34,757 nucleotides of DNA from an uncultured Eubacteriales bacterium. Its GTDB lineage: Bacteria; Bacillota; Clostridia; Monoglobales; Monoglobaceae. A program made the position numbers and the translations under genes. The DNA is taken from the NCBI GenBank assembly GCA_958352815.1, contig CATWQA010000020.1, forward strand, positions 1 to 34,757. Reading direction: 5' to 3'. The notes under the pieces are model-generated. The model searched no databases, had not been told where the DNA came from, and saw only the letters and a program-made list of their open reading frames with translations. Positions 7,136-14,091 of this stretch are shown here, piece after piece (position 1 is the first letter of the stretch; each line of letters begins with the position of its first letter).

Positions 7136-9931
7136 ATGAAAGGAATGGATTATATGAAAAAGAAGCTATCGCTGTTTCTGGCGTTTGCGGTTGCTGTGAC
7201 TGCCCTTTGGGGCTTGCCCGTATTCGCCGACGGCACAGACGGCTACATAGCGAAAATCGGAGAGACTTACTACCCGTCAATCAGAGCCGCTGTTGAAAAC
7301 AGCAAAAACGGCGACGTTATACAGCCCGCAAATCCGAGTGTTGTTATAACTACGGGAGAAAAGGCGGAGCTTAAAGCCCCCGTTACAATCGACGGCTTTA
7401 CATTCGGAGACGGAGGCTATTTGAGCCTTGCGGGCAGCTTTGATTTTGCCCTGATAAACTGCCGCTTTACCGCCCAAAAGACCTATGCGGAAAGCGGAAA
7501 CTTAACCCCCGTGAACCTGGCGGTTAAGGGCAAGCTGACAATAAGCGGCAATGACTTTTCGGGAGCGGTGGACAATGCCTACTACAACTGTATCGAAACG
7601 GGATTAAACGGAGCATACGAAGTGCAAAACGGCAGCGTAATCAGCGCAAACAGCTTCGGAGTTATCGGCGGAAGCGCTGTAACCATACACTCTGTGGCGG
7701 AGGGCGCAACAGTTGCCGTATCACAAAACACTTTTAAGAAGTCGGCAAACGCAATTTGCCTGGGCAATACGAAATACTTACTCACAAACGCCGTGTTCAA
7801 CCTGACAGACAATAGGGACGGCAACGCTTCCGACTTTGTTATTTTAAGAGACAACGGAACCACCGCCGAGACCCATGAGATTTTCTCGGGCTACGCCCTT
7901 AACTTTGTTAACCACAGATACGGCGCAGAGGGCACGGTTGCCCTGTCAAACGAGCCGCGGCAGTACAGCGTAAACAACATGGGAGTTGTGAACCCCGTTC
8001 TGAATATGCCGACGGCAAGCTTCGGCGTTCAGGCTTCCCCCTCTCCTCTGCCTACGGGAATTACAGAGACGCCCACAGCAGAGCCAACGGGAGAACCAAC
8101 CGTTGAGCCGACAGAGGAACCCACCACAGTTCCTACTGTTGAACCTACAAAAGATCCCACCGCAGAGCCAACGAAAGAACCAACCGTTGAGCCGACAGAG
8201 GAACCCACAGGAGAGCCAACGGCTACACCCTCAACGGAGCCAACGAGCGAACCTACGGTTACGCCTACAACCGAACCCACTGTCGAGCCAACAGTAACTC
8301 CCACAGCCGACCCCAATGCTACACCTACTCCCATGCGCAGCGTTACTGTGCAGGCTGGGGAGAATATTACATCCGTTACCCTTATAAACAAAGATACCAA
8401 CACCGTTATAGAGCTTGCAAAGGATGAGGGAGCGGAAACATTCAGCGGCACGGCTGCCGACGGAGAGTATGAAATTGTTTGGACTACAGCAGAGGGTACA
8501 GAGGTTGACCTGGTAAAGAGCGACCTTGGCATTAGCATAAAGGAGGACAACGCTTCCGCTGCCCTATATACACAGGCGGCAAATGAGGTTGATCACATCG
8601 CTCTCGTCACCCCTCCCGCAAAGACGGTTTACGCCGTAGGCGAGACCTTTGACCCGACAGGCATGGTTATCCGCGTTGTGAACAATGACGGAACTGCCTA
8701 CGACGCGGCTTATGACGATACTACAAAGGCGGACTTCACCTTTAAGCCCGGTCTTGACACGCCTCTGCCCCACACAAGCCTGTATATGGGAGAGAGAAAC
8801 GTTACCGTTATCTACAAAAATCGGCTTTTAAAGCAGGAGCTTGAATTTGTTATGAGCTCCGCAAGCGCAACACTCACCTATCCCTCTCCCCACACCAGAG
8901 TAGGCTTTGAGGCAGCGCTGCCCGAGGGCGCACACTACACAGCAGGCACGGTTACCTGGGATCCTGCCGTATATCCCGGAAGCAACTACAACTACGGCAC
9001 CACCTACACCGCTTATGTTACGCTGACCGCCGATGATGGATATTACTTCGGCGAGAACACGGAAGCGCTCATAAACGACCGTGTTGCCGTTACGGAAGTA
9101 AGCAGCGACAGGAAAACTCTGAACCTGTCCTACACATTCCCCAGAACTTCAATAATAACGGGCGGAGACTTTTCCTCAGACTTCTCAACAGGCGTAGGAG
9201 CCACGGCGACCCCCAAGCCCGACCTTAACACCTACGACCACTTTGCCTACATGGTAGGCTATCCCGATGGGTACATAAGACCGGAGAACAACATTACCAG
9301 AGACGAGGTTGCCACCATATTTTTCAGGCTCCTTACCGACCAATCCAGAAGCCGTTACTGGTCACAGGTGAACTACTACGTTGACGTACCGCCCGAGCTC
9401 TGGTCAAACAACGCTATTTCCACCCTGACAAAGGCGGGAATACTGGGCGGCGACGGCACGGCATATTTCAGACCCGAGGACTACATCACAAGAGCCGAGT
9501 TTGCCACGATTGCCGCAAAGTTCAGCAGCATAGTTTACAGCAGCACAAGCAAGTTCGGAGACGTGGGCGGACACTGGTCTGAGGACTATGTAAACATTGC
9601 CGCCGAGGAGGGCTGGATTCAGGGTTACGAGGACGGAACCTTCCGCCCGGATCAGCTTATCACAAGGGCAGAGGCAATGACCCTGGTGAACAACGTGTTG
9701 AACAGACATGTGCGCACAAGTGGCTTGCTCAGCGGCATGAAAACCTGGCGGGACAACCGCGACGCAAATGAATGGTACTACACCGCAGTTCAAGAAGCCA
9801 CCAATACCCATGATTACACCCGAGCAGCCAACGGAAAATACGAGACATGGACAAAGATAGGCGACAACCCCGACTGGACAAAGCTGGAACAGCAGTGGTC
9901 GTCGGCAGGAAGCGCCGGAGCCATTAATTAA
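7136..9931 (+). CDS. Secreted SLH-domain surface protein with beta-helix, Pro/Thr linker and Ig-like domains
   Basis: A 931-residue exported wall protein. A signal peptide (KKKLSLFLAFAVAVTALWGL, cleavage near VFA-DG) leads into residues about 35-280. These read as a parallel beta-helix, with IRAAVENSKNGDVIQ, VTIDGFTFGDGGYLSL and repeated N-x-F turns. Residues about 300-398 are a TEPT/EEPT/VTPT linker. Two beta-rich domains follow, the second Ig-like (HIALVTPPAKTVYAVGETFDP, near 484-504). Three SLH repeats lie at about 700-860, with YPDGYIRPENNITRDEVA, YFRPEDYITRAEFATIA and YEDGTFRPDQLITRAEAM; they should bind pyruvylated secondary wall polymer. Start codon: ATG 7136 has AAGGGG 4-5 nt upstream, while ATG 7154 (MKKK) has AAGGA at 9 nt and gives a more typical signal peptide; either is possible. 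Terminators lie on both sides. The binding target of the beta-helix is unknown. Confidence 0.9.
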   Translation: MKGMDYMKKKLSLFLAFAVAVTALWGLPVFADGTDGYIAKIGETYYPSIRAAVENSKNGDVIQPANPSVVITTGEKAELKAPVTIDGFTFGDGGYLSLAGSFDFALINCRFTAQKTYAESGNLTPVNLAVKGKLTISGNDFSGAVDNAYYNCIETGLNGAYEVQNGSVISANSFGVIGGSAVTIHSVAEGATVAVSQNTFKKSANAICLGNTKYLLTNAVFNLTDNRDGNASDFVILRDNGTTAETHEIFSGYALNFVNHRYGAEGTVALSNEPRQYSVNNMGVVNPVLNMPTASFGVQASPSPLPTGITETPTAEPTGEPTVEPTEEPTTVPTVEPTKDPTAEPTKEPTVEPTEEPTGEPTATPSTEPTSEPTVTPTTEPTVEPTVTPTADPNATPTPMRSVTVQAGENITSVTLINKDTNTVIELAKDEGAETFSGTAADGEYEIVWTTAEGTEVDLVKSDLGISIKEDNASAALYTQAANEVDHIALVTPPAKTVYAVGETFDPTGMVIRVVNNDGTAYDAAYDDTTKADFTFKPGLDTPLPHTSLYMGERNVTVIYKNRLLKQELEFVMSSASATLTYPSPHTRVGFEAALPEGAHYTAGTVTWDPAVYPGSNYNYGTTYTAYVTLTADDGYYFGENTEALINDRVAVTEVSSDRKTLNLSYTFPRTSIITGGDFSSDFSTGVGATATPKPDLNTYDHFAYMVGYPDGYIRPENNITRDEVATIFFRLLTDQSRSRYWSQVNYYVDVPPELWSNNAISTLTKAGILGGDGTAYFRPEDYITRAEFATIAAKFSSIVYSSTSKFGDVGGHWSEDYVNIAAEEGWIQGYEDGTFRPDQLITRAEAMTLVNNVLNRHVRTSGLLSGMKTWRDNRDANEWYYTAVQEATNTHDYTRAANGKYETWTKIGDNPDWTKLEQQWSSAGSAGAIN
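8078..8208 (+). repeat. In-gene tandem repeats encoding the Pro/Thr/Glu linker
   Basis: Two 47-nt direct copies (8078-8124 and 8162-8208), starting GCAGAGCCAACG and ending GGAACCCAC, differ at two positions. They are embedded in a longer run of degenerate 12-nt units coding for xEPT. The repeat can change length by slippage or recombination without breaking the frame. Confidence 0.85.
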
Positions 9932-9937
9932 TATTAA

Positions 9938-9970
9938 AGAGTGCAGAGATTTGTTCTCTGCACTCTTTTT
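9938..9970 (+). terminator. Rho-independent terminator of the SLH gene
   Basis: An 11-bp perfect stem AGAGTGCAGAG (9938-9948) / CTCTGCACTCT (9956-9966) with a 7-nt loop. The run of T from 9966 to 9970 follows directly, 6 nt after the stop codon. Confidence 0.93.
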
Positions 9971-10004
9971 GTATGGAATAACCATAAAAGTAAATCATTT
10001 ATTC

Positions 10005-10154
10005 GTAGGGGGCGGCTTCCCAGACGCCCCGAGATGTACCAATGTGATTATATAAATTAGCAGGTACTTTGAATTAAAGAAAATCCCAAATCCGCATAAT
10101 ATGATATTTACTATGTAATTTAACAAGCGGGGCGTCTGGGAAGCCGCCCCCTAC
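10005..10154. mobile_element. MITE-like element with perfect 27-bp terminal inverted repeats
   Basis: The left arm 10005-10031 begins GTAGGGGGCGGCTTCCC, and the right arm 10128-10154 is its exact reverse complement, ending CCGCCCCCTAC. The arms bound 96 nt of AT-rich non-coding core. No transposase is encoded and no clear target duplication flanks it. Related GTAGGGG-hairpin modules lie at 32224-32261 and 32726-32752. The flanking TAAATCA...ATTCGTAGGGG is shared with 32224. The sequence just right of the element (CCCCTACAA... CATAT...ATTCC.TTTAC) resembles the 74-nt repeats at 32800 and 33806. Confidence 0.8.
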
Positions 10155-10239
10155 AACGTAAATATTTACGCATATATTGATTCCGTTTACGTTGACATAA
10201 AATATTAGTATTTCAGCAAGGGCGGACGATATTTTTCAA
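10155..10239. other. Spacer downstream of rluA with 14-bp palindrome
   Basis: Contains the perfect palindrome CGTAAATATTTACG (10157-10170) and sequence distantly related to the 74-nt repeat family. I see no convincing terminator for the rluA transcript here. Confidence 0.45.
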
Positions 10240-11142
10240 CTAAATTTCTATTACTTTATTTTTCAGGTAATCCAATTCTCCGGCGGGGGTGGTAAAGGCA
10301 AAAATCAGCTTATATGCAGTCAAGTCCTGATAGCTCCCTGTGGGGGCTGCGCCGTACTTCACATCCCCTAGGATAGGGTGCCCCAGACTGCTCATTGTCG
10401 CCCTGATCTGGTGGGTTCTTCCGCTGAGCAGCTCCACCTCCACGGCTGTTGTGTTCCCCTCATGCCCTATTACTCTGTAGCTTAAACATGACTTCTTGCC
10501 GTCCTTTGTTTTTTCTTTGGTGAACCTGAACCTATTCTCGGCGGTTTTGGTAATATACCCCTCCAACACTCCCGTCTTTGGTTGAAGCCTGCCCTCAACC
10601 CTGCACATATAGAATTTTCGGATTTCCTTATTCTTTATTTTCTCGGTAATAATCCTATGGGCGGCAATATTTTTTGCAGCAATAACCAATCCCGAGGTGT
10701 TGCGGTCAATCCTGTGGCACAGGGACGGGATATACGCCCCGTCTTTCAGCTCTCCCATTTTGTACAGATACCTGCGGAACTCGCTTTCCAGAGAATTTCC
10801 CTCTTGCCCCTCTATATCCTGAGAGGGCAGACCGCTCCTCTTGTTCAGCACGGCAATATTCTCATCAATATATATAATTTGCGGGTTGGCGGGACCGTTG
10901 TTTTCCCAAGACTTGGGCTTGGGCTTGCTCTCCCCGAAAAACTCATCGTTAATATAAAGCTCCAAAACATCCCCTTGATTTAGCAGGGCTTTCCCGTCGG
11001 TAACCCGCTTTCCGTTGACCTTAACCCGCTTCTTGCGCAGTGACTTATAGACAACGCCGGAAGGAGCGTCGGGCATCAGCTTAAACAAAAGCTTGTCCAG
11101 CCTTATGCCGCTGTCGGATTTTGAAATTTTTATTTCTCTCAT
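10240..11142 (-). CDS. RluA-family ribosomal RNA pseudouridine synthase
   Basis: A 300-residue RNA pseudouridine synthase of the RluC/RluD group, isomerising specific uridines, most likely in 23S rRNA. The N-terminal S4 RNA-binding domain (SGIRLDKLLFKLMPDAPSGV through VTDGKALLNQGDVLELYI, about residues 11-64) is followed by the catalytic domain. That domain has CHRIDRNTSGLVIAAKN, where D146 is the catalytic aspartate. Downstream are GVLEGYITK, the binding motif LLSGRTHQIRATMSSLGHPI, and LGDVKYG. Its ATG overlaps the tcdA stop by 4 nt (ATGA), so translation is probably coupled. Which uridine is modified cannot be told from this. Confidence 0.92.
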   Translation of the reverse strand: MREIKISKSDSGIRLDKLLFKLMPDAPSGVVYKSLRKKRVKVNGKRVTDGKALLNQGDVLELYINDEFFGESKPKPKSWENNGPANPQIIYIDENIAVLNKRSGLPSQDIEGQEGNSLESEFRRYLYKMGELKDGAYIPSLCHRIDRNTSGLVIAAKNIAAHRIITEKIKNKEIRKFYMCRVEGRLQPKTGVLEGYITKTAENRFRFTKEKTKDGKKSCLSYRVIGHEGNTTAVEVELLSGRTHQIRATMSSLGHPILGDVKYGAAPTGSYQDLTAYKLIFAFTTPAGELDYLKNKVIEI

Positions 11143-11846
11143 GAGTGATACCCCGCAATGTCCTTGATTACCTCGCCTGCCATTATCAGCCCCGCAACCG
11201 ACGGCACAAAACTGAGACTGGCGGGAACCCGCTCCTCCCCCTCTCGGAACTTGGGAGATACGGGCTTCTCCTTTGAGAACACCACCTTCAGGCTTTTAAC
11301 CCCCCTAGCCTTCAGCTCCCTGCGCATAACCCGCGCCAGAGGGCACATCTCGGTGCTGTAAATATCCCCTACCATAAAGGCGCAGGGGTCGGCTTTGTTC
11401 CCTGCTCCCATGGCGCTGATTACGGGCACTCCCGCTCGCTTACACCTTACAACTATTTCCAGCTTTGCAGAGACCGTGTCCACAGCGTCCAGAACATAGT
11501 CATACCCCTCTAAGGGGTACTCCTCTGCATTCTCGGGCAGGTAGAACACATTGTGGCAGACCACCTTTATATTGGGGTTAATATCCCCTATACGCTCCGC
11601 CATAACCTCTGTTTTATATCTGCCTACGGTGCTGCGGAGAGCCACAATCTGCCTGTTAATATTGCTTTCTGACACCACATCTCTGTCAAACAGGTGGATT
11701 TCCCCGACTCCCGCTCTGGCAAGAGCCTCTGCGGCAAATCCCCCAACTCCGCCTACGCCGAAAAGGGCGACCCTTGCGGTCTTTAACCGCTGCACGCCGT
11801 CCTTTCCCAAAATCAATTCTGTTCTACTGTAAATTTCTTCACTCAT
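11139..11846 (-). CDS. tcdA: tRNA threonylcarbamoyladenosine dehydratase (ThiF/E1-like)
   Basis: A 235-residue adenylating enzyme of the ThiF/MoeB/E1 superfamily. It matches TcdA (YgdL), which cyclises N6-threonylcarbamoyladenosine at tRNA position 37 using ATP. Visible are YSRTELILGKDGVQRL, the nucleotide loop ALFGVGGVGGFAAEALARAG (G30-G35), FDRDVVSESNINRQ with the conserved Asp and Asn/Arg, VLDAVDTVSAKLE, and ISAMGAGNKADP. It lacks the zinc-binding CxxC pairs of MoeB/ThiF, as expected for TcdA. Its ATG lies inside the end of hemZ (8-nt overlap) and its stop overlaps rluA, forming a tight three-gene unit. Confidence 0.92.
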   Translation of the reverse strand: MSEEIYSRTELILGKDGVQRLKTARVALFGVGGVGGFAAEALARAGVGEIHLFDRDVVSESNINRQIVALRSTVGRYKTEVMAERIGDINPNIKVVCHNVFYLPENAEEYPLEGYDYVLDAVDTVSAKLEIVVRCKRAGVPVISAMGAGNKADPCAFMVGDIYSTEMCPLARVMRRELKARGVKSLKVVFSKEKPVSPKFREGEERVPASLSFVPSVAGLIMAGEVIKDIAGYHS

Positions 11847-13014
11847 TTCTCAGCACGTCCTTGCGGTGGAGCATTTCATCAAGCCTTTCTATATAGTCCT
11901 TCGGCTCCTTCACGTTAAATATCCGCTCAATTCTGTTGGTTTCCCTGTCCACGGTTTTGGTAACCCCGCCGCAGCCCAGAGATATAATAGTCTGGATTTC
12001 CTCCATGATGTACACATTATAAAGAGATTCCATGCCCGCCTTGGCGTAGCCTACGTTTTCTAAGTTTCCCAGCTGGTTCTTTTGGCGGTACATATAGTAG
12101 GGGAACATTTTCCGCTCCCTTAAAAACTCCCGCGCATAGTCAACCATTTGGTTCACCGCGCCGCCCTCCGCCAGAGCGTATTCCGCAAGACGCTCGTTAA
12201 GCCGCGAAGAACGCTTTATGCTCATTGTGTGCACCGTAATATCGGCAGGCTCCATTGCCGCCACCTCACTTAGGGTATACTTAAACATATCCGCATCCTC
12301 GCCCGGAAGCCCTGCTATAACATCCATATTTATATTGTCAAAGCCCTTTTCCTTTGCCAGAGCCACCGCCACGCGAATGTCCTCCGCCGTGTGAGCTCTG
12401 CCGATAACCCTCAAAGTCTCATCGTTCATGGACTGGGGGTTTATGCTTATCCTGTCCACCTTGTATTTTTTGAGAACCTCCAGCTTCTCCGCCGTAATTG
12501 TGTCGGGTCTGCCTGCCTCCACAGTGAACTCCCTTATTTCGGACAGGTCAATCTCCCGCCTAAGGCAGCTAAGCATTTCCTCAAGCAGCTCAGGGGTCAG
12601 GGTCGTGGGGGTTCCCCCTCCTATGTACACCGTTTCAACAGTGGAGTTGTTATGCCTTAAAATCTCCGCCGTGTATTCTATCTCCTTTTTCAGAGCCTCC
12701 ACGTACTCGGGCATAAGCCGCCTCGCCCGCTCGGTTCCGTTGGTAACAAAGGAGCAGTACAGGCAGCGGCTGGGGCAAAAGGGGATACCTATATACAGGC
12801 TCACCCCATTCGGGTACATTTTCTCCCGTATAGGCAGCAGCGCCCTTGCGCACTCCAACGCAAGGGTAGCCTTATCATATGTGGTTTTGTATTGATTGGT
12901 GAAGTACTCCGCAACCTGACTTTCGGACATTCCCTCGTCCAGCAGCTTTGTGGCAATTTTAGCCGGGCGTATTCCCGTTAGAATACCCCAGGGCTTTTCT
13001 GTAAAATCTGACAT
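11839..13014 (-). CDS. hemZ: HemZ-type radical SAM coproporphyrinogen dehydrogenase, short N-terminus
   Basis: A 391-residue radical SAM enzyme of the HemN/HemZ group. The [4Fe-4S] cluster motif C80-x3-C84-x2-C87 sits in IGIPFCPSRCLYCSF. Then come VETVYIGGGTPTTL, FTVEAGRPDTIT, RISINPQSMNDETLRVIGR, INMDVIAGLPGED, and a HemN-type C-terminal part. PWGILTGIRPAKI, a HemZ hallmark, falls at residue 8, while Bacillus-type HemZ (about 500 residues) has about 100 residues before it; here they are missing. The start is well supported: GAGGAAG lies 5 nt upstream and an in-frame TAA lies just above. The gene is usually next to the MBL gene; here 420 nt of repeats intervene. Whether it oxidises coproporphyrinogen III or has another porphyrin role is open. 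Confidence 0.88.
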   Translation of the reverse strand: MSDFTEKPWGILTGIRPAKIATKLLDEGMSESQVAEYFTNQYKTTYDKATLALECARALLPIREKMYPNGVSLYIGIPFCPSRCLYCSFVTNGTERARRLMPEYVEALKKEIEYTAEILRHNNSTVETVYIGGGTPTTLTPELLEEMLSCLRREIDLSEIREFTVEAGRPDTITAEKLEVLKKYKVDRISINPQSMNDETLRVIGRAHTAEDIRVAVALAKEKGFDNINMDVIAGLPGEDADMFKYTLSEVAAMEPADITVHTMSIKRSSRLNERLAEYALAEGGAVNQMVDYAREFLRERKMFPYYMYRQKNQLGNLENVGYAKAGMESLYNVYIMEEIQTIISLGCGGVTKTVDRETNRIERIFNVKEPKDYIERLDEMLHRKDVLRNE

Positions 13015-13112
13015 AAATACTTCCTCTTTAAAACAATTTTATCCCATAGTGTCATGTAAATACTAAAATTTTACTTTATACTATACCCATATAATTCTAT
13101 TTAAGTTCGACA

Positions 13113-13303
13113 ATTCACCTGCCGCCAAGCCCAGTTCCGCCCTTTCGGCAACAACTTAGGATTATTATTGACATTGCATACTTTGTATAAATCGAAATAA
13201 TGTATTTCGTCCAACTTCAAAGAAGTTGGGTCACAGCCGGACCCGGGCGGTGTCGGTTTTTCCCCTTCGGGGAAACCGATTGGGGCTCATGCCCCAAACC
13301 CCT
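13113..13303 (+). repeat. Dispersed three-hairpin element, copy A
   Basis: In order: a conserved linear block (25 nt identical to copy B, starting TTATTATTGACATTGC, 13162-13186), then hairpin 1 CCAACTTC-aaa-GAAGTTGG (13211-13229), then GTCACAGCCG. Hairpin 2 follows, TCGGTTT...CCCC-ttcg-GGGG...ACCGA (13253-13279), then hairpin 3 TTGGGGC-tcat-GCCCCAA (13280-13297), then ACCCCT. Copy B (32473-32660, minus) has the same order with different but still paired stems. No protein is encoded. It separates the MBL and hemZ genes. Confidence 0.8.
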
Positions 13304-13309
13304 AACAAA

Positions 13310-13404
13310 ATTTTGATAAAGGCTTTGGCGACATTGCCGCCGCGGCTTGGCATGGCGGAATATGGGCTCGGCATTGGTTTCAAAGGCAAAGCCTTTATCA
13401 AAAT
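13310..13404. repeat. 95-nt segment bounded by 18-bp inverted repeats
   Basis: ATTTTGATAAAGGCTTTG (13310-13327) is the exact reverse complement of CAAAGCCTTTATCAAAAT (13387-13404). The right arm is part of a 31-nt block (13375-13405) found identically at 32663-32693. A 15-nt core (TTTTGATAAAGGCTT) recurs at 26215-26229. GC-rich sequence lies between the arms, with no coding potential I would trust. Confidence 0.75.
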
Positions 13405-13435
13405 AGATGAGTTTAAATATATAAAGTTTTAGCTG

Positions 13436-14068
13436 TTACACAATACCAGTAATATATGGGTTGTGCCGTCTTTCCTCGCCCACGGTAGTAGCCTCGCCGT
13501 GACCCGGGTAAAGGCTGACCCCGTCCTCGAGGCACATGAGCTTTGACTTAATTGAGCTTATAAGCTGAACGCTGTTTCCCGTGGGCAGGTCTGTTCTGCC
13601 CACGCTGTATCTGAACACCGTATCTCCGCAGAACACCATGTCATCCACTTTAAGGCAGATGCTGTCAATGGTGTGCCCCGGGGTGTAGATTACCCGGAAG
13701 CCCTTTTCGCCGAAGGGGATAGTGTCTCCGTCCCCTACGGTCTTGTGGGGCGCAAAGGTCTCAATAACGCCGCCGATTTCACGGCAGCAGCTCTTCGACG
13801 GGTCTCCCAGCACCTCTACACCGCGCTTGTGGGCGTAGAGCACTGCATTCGGGCACTCAGCAAGAAGCCCCGACAGCCCGCCTATGTGGTCATAGTGCCC
13901 ATGGGTCAGAATAATCAAAGTAATTTTGCAGCCCGGGCTTTCCGCCGCCTTAATAATCGACCTGTGGTCGTAGGCAGGGTCGATAACCGCCGCCTCGCCA
14001 CGCTCTTCATCACAAAATATATAGCAGTTTGTCCCCACAGGACCCAGTATCAATCTTTGAATTTTCAC
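13436..14068 (-). CDS. MBL-fold metallo-hydrolase (glyoxalase II-like)
   Basis: A 210-residue metallo-beta-lactamase-fold hydrolase of the GloB/YcbL type. Visible are NCYIFCDEERGEAAVIDPA, the metal motif THGHYDHIGG (H-x-H-x-D-H), YTPGHTIDS with the third His, FCGDTVFRYSVGRTDLP with the bridging Asp, and YPGHGEATT with the last His. The single-domain length fits small hydroxyacylglutathione hydrolase-like enzymes; the true thioester substrate is unknown. The start codon is GTG at 14068 with only a weak AAGG upstream. The relA stop is 23 nt away, so it is probably translated from the recJ-relA transcript. This position downstream of relA is conserved in Firmicutes. Confidence 0.88.
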   Translation of the reverse strand: MKIQRLILGPVGTNCYIFCDEERGEAAVIDPAYDHRSIIKAAESPGCKITLIILTHGHYDHIGGLSGLLAECPNAVLYAHKRGVEVLGDPSKSCCREIGGVIETFAPHKTVGDGDTIPFGEKGFRVIYTPGHTIDSICLKVDDMVFCGDTVFRYSVGRTDLPTGNSVQLISSIKSKLMCLEDGVSLYPGHGEATTVGEERRHNPYITGIV

Positions 14069-14091
14069 AATAAATCAAGCCTTTCCCGCAG

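Noticed and set aside
8029..8550. 173-codon minus-strand frame rich in Gly, Ser and Val
   Set aside because: It is the antisense of the Pro/Thr linker repeats; low-complexity translation (VGSxVGS) and no ribosome site.
13162..13200. Promoter TTGACA...TATAAA inside the three-hairpin element
   Set aside because: Spacing between the boxes is only 12 nt in copy A, and the -10 is not kept in copy B.
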